DNA from: Leptodactylus fallax
Taxonomy: Eukaryota > Chordata > Amphibia > Anura > Leptodactylidae
DNA length: 64,000 nt
Reading direction: 5' to 3'
Assembly: GCA_947044405.1 (NCBI GenBank)
Contig: CAMRHE010000197.1
Coordinates: 1,674,001-1,738,000 of the forward strand
Shown: positions 1 to 9,113 of the stretch, piece after piece
Layout: every line of letters begins with the position of its first letter
Numbering within the stretch: position 1 is the stretch's first letter
Translations under genes and position numbers: made by a program
The notes under the pieces: model-generated
What the model saw: the letters and a program-made list of their open reading frames with translations, nothing else
Database searches by the model: none
What the model was told of the DNA's origin: nothing

Positions 1-60
1 GGTATTATGCTACACAGTGGCCCCTGCACATGGTATTATGCCCCACAGTGGCCCACCCAT
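1..60. repeat. Edge of a ~30-bp minisatellite
   Basis: About two units of roughly 30 bp are visible, each with GGTATTATGC, then CACAGTGGCCC, then a CCTGCACAT-like end. The array runs off the left edge. The same unit occurs in the opposite orientation at 28,183-28,262 inside a hAT element, so this edge may also belong to such an element. No coding potential. Confidence 0.6.
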
Positions 61-65
61 GAACT

Positions 66-350
66 ATTATTATACTCTGGGGTCTTTTCAGACCCCAGAG
101 TATAATGATTGGAGACCCAGGGGACGTGACAAACATAAAAACCAGTGTTACTTACCTATCCTGGACACCGGTGCACTCCTTGCAGCTTTCGGCCCTGTTT
201 AATTGCGCACACACGTCACGTGATCAGGCCTGCTCGGAGTAACACCGATCGCAGGAGAGGTAAGTAGCATTGTTTTTTATGTTCCCTCACCTCCCCTGGG
301 TCTCCGATTATTATACTCTGGGGTCTGAAAAGACCGCAGAGTATAATAAT
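66..350. mobile_element. MITE with hairpin-forming terminal inverted repeats
   Basis: Both ends carry ATTATTATACTCTGGGGTC followed at once by its own complement, so each end can fold alone. Inside these, GGAGACCCAGGGGA near 111-125 is the inverse of TCCCCTGGGTCTCC near 292-306, and the ACTTACCT and AGGTAAGT blocks continue the pairing. The long terminal repeats without coding capacity indicate a non-autonomous DNA transposon. I cannot define a target duplication or assign the superfamily. Confidence 0.7.
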
Positions 351-861
351 AGTAGTATTTGAGGCCCGCGGCCTCACTTACTGAAGCCCGCGGCTGCTCA
401 CAGCGGCCACAAGCAGACTCGGGGTAGGTAAATAAATAGGCCGTTACCTACCGGGGATACTCCAGCAGGTAATTGCCTATTTATATATAAAAAAAAGTTA
501 TCCTCACCTACCTGCGATGCCTTGATGGAGCCGCCGCTTCCTCTTCTTGTCCGCAACATCTGTATCTCAGCGTAGGCGGCGCGATGACTTCATTGTATCG
601 CCGCCTGCACTGAGATGGAACGTCTTGTAAACCAGCTCTGGACAGACCCCGCTCAGCTTTGTTTTTGTTTTTTAAAGCGGCCTGTCCTGGGCTGGTTTAC
701 ATTGAATAGTAAAAATGCCGCCCCCCAGATAGTGACGGACAGTGCCACCTGAGGCGGCTGCCTCACTTCGCCTCATTAGCAGTGCTCCCCTGGCCACTAC
801 TACTCCCATCCTCCGGTCTCCTCCGACTGGGTTTCGGCATAAGTATAAGTATTGATAAGGG
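351..861. other. GC-rich non-coding stretch
   Basis: This stretch is richer in CpG than most of the window (GGCCCGCGGCC near 363, GCGGCGCGATG near 575). It contains short inverted pieces such as AGGTAATTGCCTATTTA. Reading frames are short and show no family resemblance. It probably holds decayed repeats; I see no gene. Confidence 0.4.
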
Positions 862-1070
862 GGCTGAATACTTTTGCACATCACATCACATTTTTATTTG
901 ATTAAAATTTTTAAAACCATGTATCATTTTCGTTCCACTTCACAATTATCTGTTACTTTGTGTTGGTCTATCACTTAAAATCTCAATAAAATATATTTAA
1001 GTTTGTGGTTGTAAGATGACAAAATATGAAAAAGTTGAAGGGGTATGAATACTTTTGCAAGGCACGGTAT
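862..1070 (+). mobile_element. 3' terminal fragment of a Tc1-like element
   Basis: The stretch carries the typical non-coding 3' end of a vertebrate Tc1 element: GAATACTTTTGCAC near 867, a CAAAATATG...AAAAAGTTGAAGGGG block, and the terminal GAATACTTTTGCAAGGCAC near 1,046-1,064. The same terminal motif ends the complete Tc1 at 30,826-32,453. No transposase or left end is present, so this is a truncated relic. Confidence 0.75.
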
Positions 1071-1114
1071 ATAGGAAAATTATATTGGTTTTCTGGGCCT
1101 CTCAGTGTTTTTCA

Positions 1115-1442
1115 TACTTATAACCTATTCACAGGATAGGCCATCATTGTCTGATCGGTGATGGTTTGACACCCAGACCCTGCATCAATCAGCTGCCTAT
1201 GGGTGCCAGAAGCTATAGAAGTGTACAGAAGTGGAAGCAGTGGAATCCAAGTAATAGGAGCAGAACTGCAGACCCGTCCACTGTATAGTGGTAGTGCTAG
1301 AGTATTGTAGCTCTGCGCCTTTCAGTTAAATAGGAGTAGTGCTGCTTCCAAGACTGTACAACTGTAGCTTCCAGGATTTGGAGACAGCCAGATCAGATGA
1401 TTGGTGTGGGCTCCAAGTATCCAATCACCAATATATCAGGAG
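1115..1442. mobile_element. Long-inverted-repeat MITE
   Basis: The left end has ACCTATTCACAGGATAGGCC and GATCGGTGATGG. The right end (1,390-1,440) has GATCAGATGATTGGTG and CCAATCACCAATATATCAGG, an imperfect inverse of the left. I recognise the pattern 'GGATAGGYCATCAAT...GATCGGTGGGGG' as an abundant dispersed frog repeat. Non-coding and decayed. Confidence 0.6.
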
Positions 1443-2482
1443 GTGGAAACTAAGTCAGGTAGGCTATTTTGAGTTATCGATATTGTGACAGGATCTTTTT
1501 AACAAAAAGAAATTACGTAAAGAACTTCACATTAAATTTGTATAAAAATATGTCTAAATATGTTGCTTTCTGTGCAGTAGTAGGGCTGGCCCACATTCAT
1601 CCATAGGCCATGTTGCCTCTACATGTAGTATGCCCCAATATCAGACCCTGGACCTGTACTACCCAGTACCTCAAAAGCAAGAACAGATTATACCATCATG
1701 GTTGAGACTCCCACAGGCCATGGCACAGCCTGTCCTTTCTCAGGCTGGAAGCATTAGAGAAAAATGTCCCTACCTTCTTACTAAGTACCCCCAACTGGCT
1801 CCTAAAAGCTTAACTGGCCAGCTCAAAAGATGGATTGGTAGAGTGGGGGCCTGCCCTTCCCTCCTCCCCAGTACAACATCCACGCCCAAGCCAAACTCTA
1901 GAGAAATGCCTTCTTCTCCAGCTTGAAATATGCAATTTTACTTGTACATATATGCCAGCCAAGCAGCTGCACTACTACTTTACTTTGCATATTTATGGCT
2001 AAATAAAATTCCTCCAGCAAACCTTGTTATTGCACTTTGTATATTATGGTATGCATCACACTTTATCTTAGATTTATACTGTAGCAGTCTCAGTATTAAA
2101 GTGAACCTGTTACCCCTCCTGACATGTCTGTAAATAATTGTATTCTCCATGAAATATCAATTTAGAAGCATCTTTTCCCATAACTCTATGTTATGCCATT
2201 CCTCTGTTATCCCTCCTATGAACAAATTGACACCTGGAAGTTACAAGCTAGTCCGTAGATAGTCTCATATTGTCCAGTCAGTGCTATAGAATCAACCTAT
2301 GTAAATATACACCCCTTTGTCTAGTTGAATAATAACACACAGTTGTCAATATATTAACAAGGAAGTCTTAGGGGGACTTTTGTTCCCCCGTCCTCCTGAT
2401 TGCTGGTGGATCCAGCAATCAGGCCCGCAGTCATTGGGCACTTGTGCCCTCTCCTGGAAATAAATGTCTAAAGATGGGATAA
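1443..2482. other. Non-coding interval with a short dispersed-repeat piece
   Basis: Small open frames (1,630-1,926 and 1,930-2,133) show no recognisable motif. Near 2,366-2,460 a G/C-rich piece (GGGGGACTTTTGTTCCCCC, then a TTGCTGG...CCAGCAA hairpin) looks like a fragment of a dispersed repeat. No gene is supported. Confidence 0.4.
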
Positions 2483-3557
2483 CCCGAAATCACAGAATTG
2501 GTCCCAAACAAAAAAGATATAAAATATAACTTTTAATAAATAACCACTAAAATATCCAACCCATAATTTATCATCGACCTATCTAAATATGCAAATATAC
2601 ACAAAAGGTTGAAGAGAGCATATTCAACCTAATAGACAAAGTTGATCTCAAACAGTGGAACAGAGGTCCAAACGCTAAATTGACTCTAGATATATATATA
2701 AATATCGACCAAATATGTCAATAAAGCTACATAACCTCATATCCTCCCCACACTTAAATTATTGATATCAACTAAAATATAAAAGCCCTCTAATGTCAAG
2801 TAACGCTCCTATGAGACATTCCTGTCCCTAAATAGTGTCTCAAACTCCCTCTACGCGTTTCCCCTTTCTATAAAGGTTCATCAGGAGTCGATAGTGTGAA
2901 CTGAGACAAAGATATGTCCCAAGAAAATATACAGATGCACAGATGCAAAGATGAATAAAGACGCAGTTAAAACCACGATTCCTGGAGCTCAGATGGTAAG
3001 CTCCAGTACTATATACAGTACCGCTTAATAGTACTGGAGCTTACCATCTGAGCTCCAGGAATCGTGGTTTTAACCGCGTTTTTATTCATCTTTGCATCTG
3101 TGCATCTGTATATTTTCTTGGGACATATTTTTGTCTCAGTTCACACAATCAACTCTTGATGAACCTTTATAGAAAGGGGAAACGCTTAGAGGGAGTTTGA
3201 GACGCTATTTAGGGACAGGAATTTCTCATAGGAGTGTTACTTGACATTAGAGGGCTTTTATATTTTAGTTGATATCAATAATTTAAGTGTGGGGAGGATA
3301 TGAGGTTATGTACCTTTATTGACATATTTGGTCGACATTTATATATATATCTAGAGTCAATTTAGCGTTTGGACCTCTTTCCACTGTTTGAGATCAACTT
3401 TTTCTATTAGGTTGAATATGCTTTCTTCAACCTTTTTGTGTATATTTGCATATTTAGATAGGTCGATGATAAATTATGGGTTGGAAATTTTAGTGGTTAT
3501 TTATTAAAAGTTATATTTTATATCTTTTTTGTTTGGGACCAATTCTGTGATTTCGGG
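2483..3557. mobile_element. 1.07-kb near-perfect fold-back (palindromic) element
   Basis: The left arm 2,483-3,010 and right arm 3,030-3,557 are both 528 nt and are inverse complements with only scattered substitutions. They are separated by a 19-nt loop (3,011-3,029). The outer ends are CCCGAAATCACAGAATT and AATTCTGTGATTTCGGG. The element interrupts the minus-strand Gypsy-type frame on its right. No target duplication was found. The left arm read on the minus strand contains CTGATGA, a short hairpin and GAAAC (see the separate entry), a pattern also seen in the Penelope-like fold-backs of this window. It may therefore be an inverted pair of retroelement ends, but this is inference. Confidence 0.9.
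2857..2884 (-). ncRNA. Hammerhead-ribozyme-like core in fold-back arm
   Basis: Read on the minus strand the order is CTGATGA, A, a CCTTT/AAAGG hairpin with an ATAG loop, G, then GAAAC and GCG. CUGANGA and GAAA flanking a hairpin are the invariant core of hammerhead ribozymes, and such ribozymes are known in Penelope-like retroelements. An extra A and G sit beside stem II, and I could not define stems I and III or the cleavage site with certainty. The equivalent site in the right arm (3,156-3,183, plus strand) has TTGATGA and looks inactive. Confidence 0.35.
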
Positions 3558-4374
3558 TGGGCAACGGTTCAAGGGTTGGAACGCCCTCCACCCTTGTAGC
3601 ACTCTGGCTGCGGGCTAGCACCGCACTACCAGCAGTCCGTCCCTCACCTGGATCAGCCATGAGATCCCCATAGCCTACCTGACCACCTGGCACATGGTCA
3701 GCAGTTGGGTGCTTATCGGATGCACTTGGCGAAATAGTAGAAGTCACTTCCAGTGACTCAGGAGAGCTAACCTGTACACTTTCACAACAAGCATGGGCAA
3801 TTACATTGACAGTACCTTCATTAGCAATTGTTAATTCACACCGGGCCTCAATAAGATCGGTGGTAGACATATTAACAAGCTGGGAGGGAGACGCCCCCGC
3901 AGATGTGGGTGTGTCTACTGACCAGATCTCATTGGCTCCTAGCACCGGAGGGAACAAAGCATCAATAACATTTTTGCTGAGCTGGGTTGCAGGAAGCTCA
4001 TTTGCATCTTCCCTGCTCTCAGCTGAAGGCAACTCATTAGCATTTACATTGACTGCCATGGGAAGTATCTCAGAGGGGGGGTTACGGGCCCTCTCTGCAG
4101 ATATGACAGACACATTATCAACATTAAGCATAGACAGTTTATCACAGTAAATTGGGGTACTCCCCACCCCATATTGGGACATCATAGGTCTTAAATCAGT
4201 TCCCAACAGTACATTAGCAGGCAAATCAGTCAAGAGTCCCACTGTCCGCATTCCTTTTCCTGCATCCCAGTCCAGATACACAGATGGGCCACCTGCTGTG
4301 GCTTGGGAAGCAGGGGAAGTTCTCAGGGCGGTTGGGGCACTCCTCCTTAAAATGTCCTGTCTGGTTACAGGCAT
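3558..4374 (-). pseudogene. Gypsy-type pol start: aspartic-protease-like tail and spacer (relic)
   Basis: An open frame runs on the minus strand from about 4,374 into the fold-back at 3,557. Near its start it reads DWDAGKGMRTVGLLTDLPAN followed by VLLGTDL, which resembles the C-terminal part of the protease region in vertebrate Gypsy-like elements (flap, then 'LPANVLLGTDL'). The following ~190 residues are Ser/Thr/Glu-rich and resemble the variable spacer before reverse transcriptase. The catalytic D-T/S-G is not seen, so the region is deleted or frameshifted. No reverse transcriptase follows, because the palindrome interrupts the element. This frame overlaps the Gag frame in a different register, which suggests a frameshift after the zinc knuckle. 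Confidence 0.6.
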
Positions 4375-5056
4375 GGCCCCACCGCACCTCCCCTTGGGGT
4401 TTGGGGAAGGTCACTAGGGTGCCCAGAGTTCTTGGGACAGGGGAGGGACCACCCGGGGCATAGTTTGTCTCACCCGACCTGACGACAGATGGCTGTGGTG
4501 AACTCCGGCCTGGCTTCTCCTTCCAACTTGAGGGTCTCTGCAGGGTTGTTGGAGTTTGCGCATGGGCGGTTTGTGCCCGCTGGGAGATTTCCCGCCTCTT
4601 CAGCTCAAGCTGATACTCTCTGTCTGCCTGTCGCTCAGCAGCCTCACGATCTGCCTGCCGTTCTCGTTCTGCGGCCTGCCGTTCTCGTTCTACAGCTTCC
4701 TGAAAACAGTACAACGCCTGCAGGTATATGTTAGGGTCCCTGGTGCTTAAGTGCTGCAGGGCCATTTGCCAGTATGAAGCCATTCCCCCAGCAAGGCTGG
4801 GGCTACTGGTCTCTCCTGGTGAAGTAATCATTGGGACCGGGCTGCTTGCCGCACTTCCTGGCCTAGCCCCAAAATCAGGACTCTGCTCGATTCTCTGCAT
4901 GGCTGTGGCTGCCTCCATTTCAGCCATACGCTCAGGATCTCCAAAAGCCTGGTTCAGCAGTTCTGGAGATCTGCTTCTGAGCCCACTAGCCATCCACTGG
5001 TATTTGCCAAATAAAAGATAGGATAGAATACAAAGAGTAAGGGAGGGGAACAGCAC
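4226..5056 (-). pseudogene. Gypsy-type Gag remnant with degenerate zinc knuckle
   Basis: A 276-residue minus-strand frame. Residues ~105-150 are a highly charged heptad-like stretch (ERERQAAERERQADREAAER), probably a coiled coil. Residues ~160-225 are Pro/Ser-rich. Near residue 230 there is a CCHC-like knuckle reading GHACNQTGHFKEEC, in which the first Cys is replaced by Gly. The order coiled coil, proline-rich linker, knuckle, protease fits a retrotransposon Gag, and the 5' LTR and primer-binding-like site lie just upstream. The start at 5,056 is only the first ATG of the open frame; the true start may lie further in. Non-functional as it stands. Confidence 0.65.
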
Positions 5057-5174
5057 TGTATCAAACTTTCACTGTATCTTAATGCTTGCTTTAATACCGA
5101 GCTTGTCTCATAGGATTACCATAATCCCCAGCATGTGAGTGATAAAGGTCACCAACGCACGCTGTTTATCCTAA

Positions 5175-5196
5175 GATCCCACTACGCTGCCACCAA
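5175..5196 (-). promoter_or_regulatory. Putative primer-binding site of the Gypsy-type element
   Basis: Directly inside the LTR end (…TTCACA on the minus strand) comes TTGGTGGCAGCGTAGTGGGA, beginning with the TGG expected to pair with a tRNA 3' CCA. Its position fixes the orientation of the element as minus. I did not identify the tRNA. Confidence 0.5.
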
Positions 5197-6535
5197 TGTG
5201 AAAGATCCTCAGTGCGCCAACACCGCTGTGGCCCCACCTGAGTCTTCTTTCATATAAAAACCACACTCACCGCCAGTGAGTGTCGGGTTCACAAGATAAA
5301 TACAAGACAAGCTTTCTAAATTTTATATATTTATTAACCCCTAAATGGGTCGGTATTAACATCTAACACATGCAGTTCAGAACAGATATGCAGATGTATG
5401 CAAGCATTAACAGTTACTAGTTACAATATACAGTACAATAAAAATAAAAAGGGAATAACATTGAAATAATTACTTTACCACGCATCTCCTTGATGTGGCT
5501 CTATAATCCAACACCCACACATGCTCTGTCATGTGTGTACAACCAGTGGAGGCTTCTTGGCATGTGGCATTAACTCCTAGCATGTGGCATCACAGTATAT
5601 TCCAGCCTGCATGCTCTCATCACAGTCTCTCAGTAAACTCTTGTAGTCTCAGCACAATCTCTCAGTAATAGTCTCTTGTAGTCTGATCATAGTAAGTAGC
5701 AGCATTCCAACCTGCATGCTCATCACAGCAGCCTCTCCTCATGGTCTGTCTGTGATCTCTGTAATAACTCTGTAGTCTGTGATGGTCTCAGCCCAAAACT
5801 CCATAGCATAATCTCCTTGTAGTCTCAGCCCAATCTCCTCCCATTGCTTCTTACCTCATCTTTTATACCCTTTATGCCACCTCCCAGAATGAGGTCACCG
5901 GCGGCAGCAAGTCTGATTGAATAATGTACTCAAGTCCAGATCCTTTGTAAAGAGCTGAGACCAAGTGGAATGATACAATGTTATCAGCCATATCTGATCA
6001 ACCAGTGCAGACTGGACAATGCATGTTTCTTTGATCACTCAGAGCTGTGTAGGAATACAATGGAGCCCTGCTGTGATGGATACAAAGCCTTATTGTTCCA
6101 GGTTGCTACTACTGCCAATATACACCTATGATTATGGCTGCGCACCTTATGAGTAAATGGAACTAGAGAGAAATACGCTACCCAGAGACCAAAATACAGC
6201 TCTGAATTATAGCCATATTTAAGCAGAATCATCACCCCCCCCCCCCCAGCCAGCCCTCTCCTCACGAAAAGATTAATCTTTGCCGGTTAGACGGAAAGGT
6301 GGGTGCCTGGGTTAGTTTCAGGTCATTAGCCCACACTCCCCCCTTTGGACATCTGGGATATCACACTGACGGGTCAGAAAAACCCTCTCTCCATGGTATG
6401 CACATAAAACCACTGGAGCGAATTGACCACCAATGTAAACACAGCTCTACATTCCTACAGATATGTGAGACTGATACGAATAAAGAATGATACATGTCCA
6501 AGAAAGATACATAAATTGAGGGTCTCATCATCACA
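5197..6535 (-). mobile_element. 5' LTR of the Gypsy-type element
   Basis: On the minus strand it begins TGTGATGATGAGACCCTC and ends CTTTCACA, the usual TG...CA termini. An AATAAA polyadenylation-like signal lies at 5,330-5,335. The interior carries low-complexity CTC/AGT-rich text and a run of 13 C on the plus strand (6,235-6,247). The solo LTR at 37,822-38,683 is a shorter relative: they share the end CTTTCACA/CTTCACA, the AATAAA block and the start region. At ~1.34 kb this copy is ~480 bp longer, apparently from internal expansion. Confidence 0.7.
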
Positions 6536-6588
6536 GTGAGTATTAAGGTTTGTTTTTTTACTTGATATATAAAGTGGGGTACACAAAA

Positions 6589-7274
6589 CTATGGAGGCAA
6601 CCTGGGGGGGACATGATACTGTGGGGGCAACCTGAGTGGGCCATGAATCTGTGGGGGGACATGATACTTTGGGGGCAACCTGGAGTGAGGACATACTGTG
6701 GGGGCAACCTGTGGGGGCCATGTCAGTGTGGGGGGACATGATACTGTGGGGGCAACTTGGAGTGAGGACATGATACTGTGGGGGCAATCTGGAGGGGGAC
6801 ATGAATCTGTGGGGGGCAACCTGGGGTGAGGACATGATACTGTGGGGGGCAACCTGGGGTGAGGACATGATACTGTGGGGGGCAACCTGGGGTGAGGACA
6901 TGAATCTATGGGGGCAACCTGGAGGGGGACATGAATCTGTGGTGGGCAACCTGAAGGGGGACATGATTCTGTGGGTGGTAACCTGGAGGAGGACATGAAT
7001 CTGTGGGTGGCAACCTGGAGGGGGATATGAATCTGTGGGGGGACATGATACTGTGGGGGCAACCTGAGGGGGCCATGTCAGTGTGGGGGGACATGATACT
7101 GTGGGGGCAACCTGGGGTGAGGGCATGATACTGTGGGGGCAACTTGAGGACATGAATTTATGGGGGGCAACCTGAGGTGAGGACATGATACTGTGGGGGG
7201 CAACCTGGGGTGAGGACATGAATCTGTGGGGAGAAACCTGGAGGGGGACATTATAAGGTTCAACCTGGAGGGGG
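6589..7274. repeat. G-rich minisatellite, ~30-35-bp unit
   Basis: More than fifteen degenerate units of the form GGGGGCAACCTGG + (AG/GT)GAGGACATGATACTGTG are arrayed head to tail. The plus strand is strongly G-rich with repeated runs of 4-7 G. Long open frames on the minus strand here are only translations of the array and are not genes. The right edge decays into GGGGACATTATA-type units to about 7,360. Confidence 0.95.
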
Positions 7275-7836
7275 ACATTATAAGGGGCATATTGTATGGG
7301 ACCACTAGGGGACCATTATACTGTGTGAGAGCCACTAAGGGGCATTATACTTTGAGGGAGCATTATAATTCGTGCAGGTATTTCTAGGTGGTGGTGGTGT
7401 TGGGGGGGCACTTATGAAATCTTTGCACAGGGCCCACCAATGTGTTAAAAAGGTCCTGTTCCTGGTAGTCAGTGAATGAATGAGAAAACCAAAAAACCTC
7501 CCATACCTATTACTGTCTAGACAAATGCTTCTACAGTTATGTGGATGAAAACAGATAATAGCTGAAGTGGCCTCATGCTTCCACTAGCAGAAGACTCAAC
7601 TGTAGACTTCCCTAGCTGGACAGATTGTCACTATCATAACATTCTTAATAGAGCACCAGGCAAAGCACTACTTATAAAGCTCTCTTGTCTGCCACAATAG
7701 TACAGAGGGTCAGGTCTTTAAACATGAAGCCAGCTCAGAAGCTAAGCAGGTGACATAACTTCTGGGTTTCCCATGTTTTACACAGCAGAGATTTGGCAGC
7801 AATGCCAACAATCAAAGTCTTCTCTGATCTCTCATG

Positions 7837-8070
7837 TGGAAGAGTGAAGAAATCAGGCGATACCTTTTAGAGGCTAACTGAGTATATTTGATAAGTAAGC
7901 TTTCGGAAGTCTAGCTCCCTTCATCAGACATGGTTTTAGATGAAGATGAAGGGAGCTAAACTTCCGAAAGCTTACTTATCAAATATACTCAGTTAGCCTC
8001 TAAAAGGTATCGCCTGATTTCTTCACTCTTCCACTACTTTCTATGGATAACACGGTACAACATTATACTA
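7837..8070 (+). mobile_element. Penelope-like fold-back element with 13-bp target duplication
   Basis: A 234-bp insertion begins TGGAAGAGTGAAGAAATCAGG and ends GGTACAACATTATACTA. It is flanked on both sides by CTGATCTCTCATG (7,824-7,836 and 8,071-8,083). The inner ~90-nt arms are inverse complements. The right arm extends ~38 nt beyond the left one (…CTATGGATAACACGGTACAAC). The same asymmetric plan recurs at 61,212-61,891. The motif 'CGAAAGCTTACT...TAAAAGGTATC...AACACGGTACAAC' is one I associate with Penelope-like retroelement termini. There is no coding sequence. Confidence 0.75.
7911..7927 (-). ncRNA. Hammerhead-like core in Penelope-like element
   Basis: The minus strand reads CTGATGA, A, then a hairpin GGGAG/CTTCC with loop CTAGA (one G-T pair), then GAAA. 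These are the invariant boxes and spacing of hammerhead stem II, apart from one additional A. The matching site on the plus-strand arm reads GATGAAGATGAAGGGAG and no longer has the intact box. Stems I and III were not confirmed. Confidence 0.4.
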
Positions 8071-8410
8071 CTGATCTCTCATGGACATTAACTCTTTGTA
8101 TGGCTGCCTTCTCCCCTCCCCCACTGGATACCCCATCCCCTCCCTCTTCCACTCACTTTCAGCTTCTGGCATGGCGCCTATGCAGCAAGATCCCAGGAGA
8201 TGTCCAGATAATATGGTAGCCTAGACCCCTTTGAAGGCTCCTCTGCCATAATAATGTAACTATTGAGGCCTACTTATGGCAGGCTTCTGTAGTTATACAG
8301 CTGTTCTAACAGATGTGCAAAAAGTAATATTGCAGTCTATGGAGCAAGCCATCTAAAGAAAGGTTTTAAAAGTATTAAAAAAAAATTAAAAATATAAACA
8401 TTCAAATCAG

Positions 8411-8610
8411 GCTGGGTTCACACTAGAGATTGATTTCTGTTCGGGGTTTCCTTCCCTCAATTCGCTTAAAAAATGCAAGCAGGACTTTTCTCTCCGCATT
8501 TTTCTGCCTTTTTCTGTAGAAACCGTTTTTTTAAGCAGATCAGCTTTCCATTTTTTGGGTCCCCAAGTGGATCCAAAGAATGGAAAGCGGAATGATAGTG
8601 TAAACCTAGC
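8411..8610. mobile_element. MITE, GCTAGGTTCACAC family
   Basis: The left terminus GCTGGGTTCACACTA and right terminus GTGTAAACCTAGC are inverse complements. The interior has CTTTCCATT...AATGGAAAG inverse pieces. A second member lies at 29,004-29,241. Non-coding; the ORFs here are chance frames. Confidence 0.7.
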
Positions 8611-8738
8611 ATCACCCCTTTGTCTGCAATACATATATAAACAAACAAAAATAAAACATATACAAATTAAGCATTCTCCTTTCCGAAAAAGCCAGAATTA
8701 TAAAAATATTGATACCATATGGTATACACTGTAGCTGT

Positions 8739-8764
8739 AAAAAAAAAAAAAAAAAAAAAAAAAA
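8739..8764. repeat. Poly(A) tract
   Basis: An uninterrupted run of about 26 A, followed by TAG and eight more A. Low-complexity sequence with no other associated structure. Confidence 0.9.
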
Positions 8765-8883
8765 TAGAAAAAAAAGGTGAATAAATAACTGGCAAATAAT
8801 GGCATATCTGACAGTTAAGAGTAGCAGTAGCTATAAGATAAGAGTGGTAGTAGTAGTGGCAGTATTCAGAGATAATGTATATT

Positions 8884-9113
8884 ATGTCACAACTATTTAC
8901 CTGACTGGAACTCTCTTGTAATGTTACAGTAACGTACCTGACCAAAACCTACTTTCAATGTCTCAACAAATTACTTTGCTGAAATCCACTTGTGATATCA
9001 CAGCTGCTTACCTAACTGAAACCACTTGTGATGTCACAATCGATTATTTGACTGAAACAGATGTGATGTCACAGCTGTTAGCCTATGGAATTACAGTTGT
9101 AATGTCACAGTAC
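8884..9113. repeat. Degenerate ~36-bp tandem array
   Basis: Six units begin with ATGTCACA or close variants (ATGTTACA, ATGTCTCA, ATATCACA) and continue with a variable stretch ending TACCTGACTGAAACCACTTGTG-like, spaced 35-38 bp. The period is clear although units differ strongly. An apparent frame at 8,958-9,260 is this array read as protein. Confidence 0.75.

Noticed and set aside
3806..5021. Plus-strand ORFs opposite the Gag and protease frames
   Set aside because: Shadows of the minus-strand retroelement frames, which carry the zinc knuckle and protease motifs.
6589..7274. CRISPR-like array appearance
   Set aside because: Units are head-to-tail and degenerate without unique spacers, and the DNA is vertebrate.
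6455..7335. Long minus-strand ORFs rich in PPQVAPHSIMSS repeats
   Set aside because: They are direct translations of the 30-35-bp minisatellite in several frames. No start context, no non-repeat sequence and no family.
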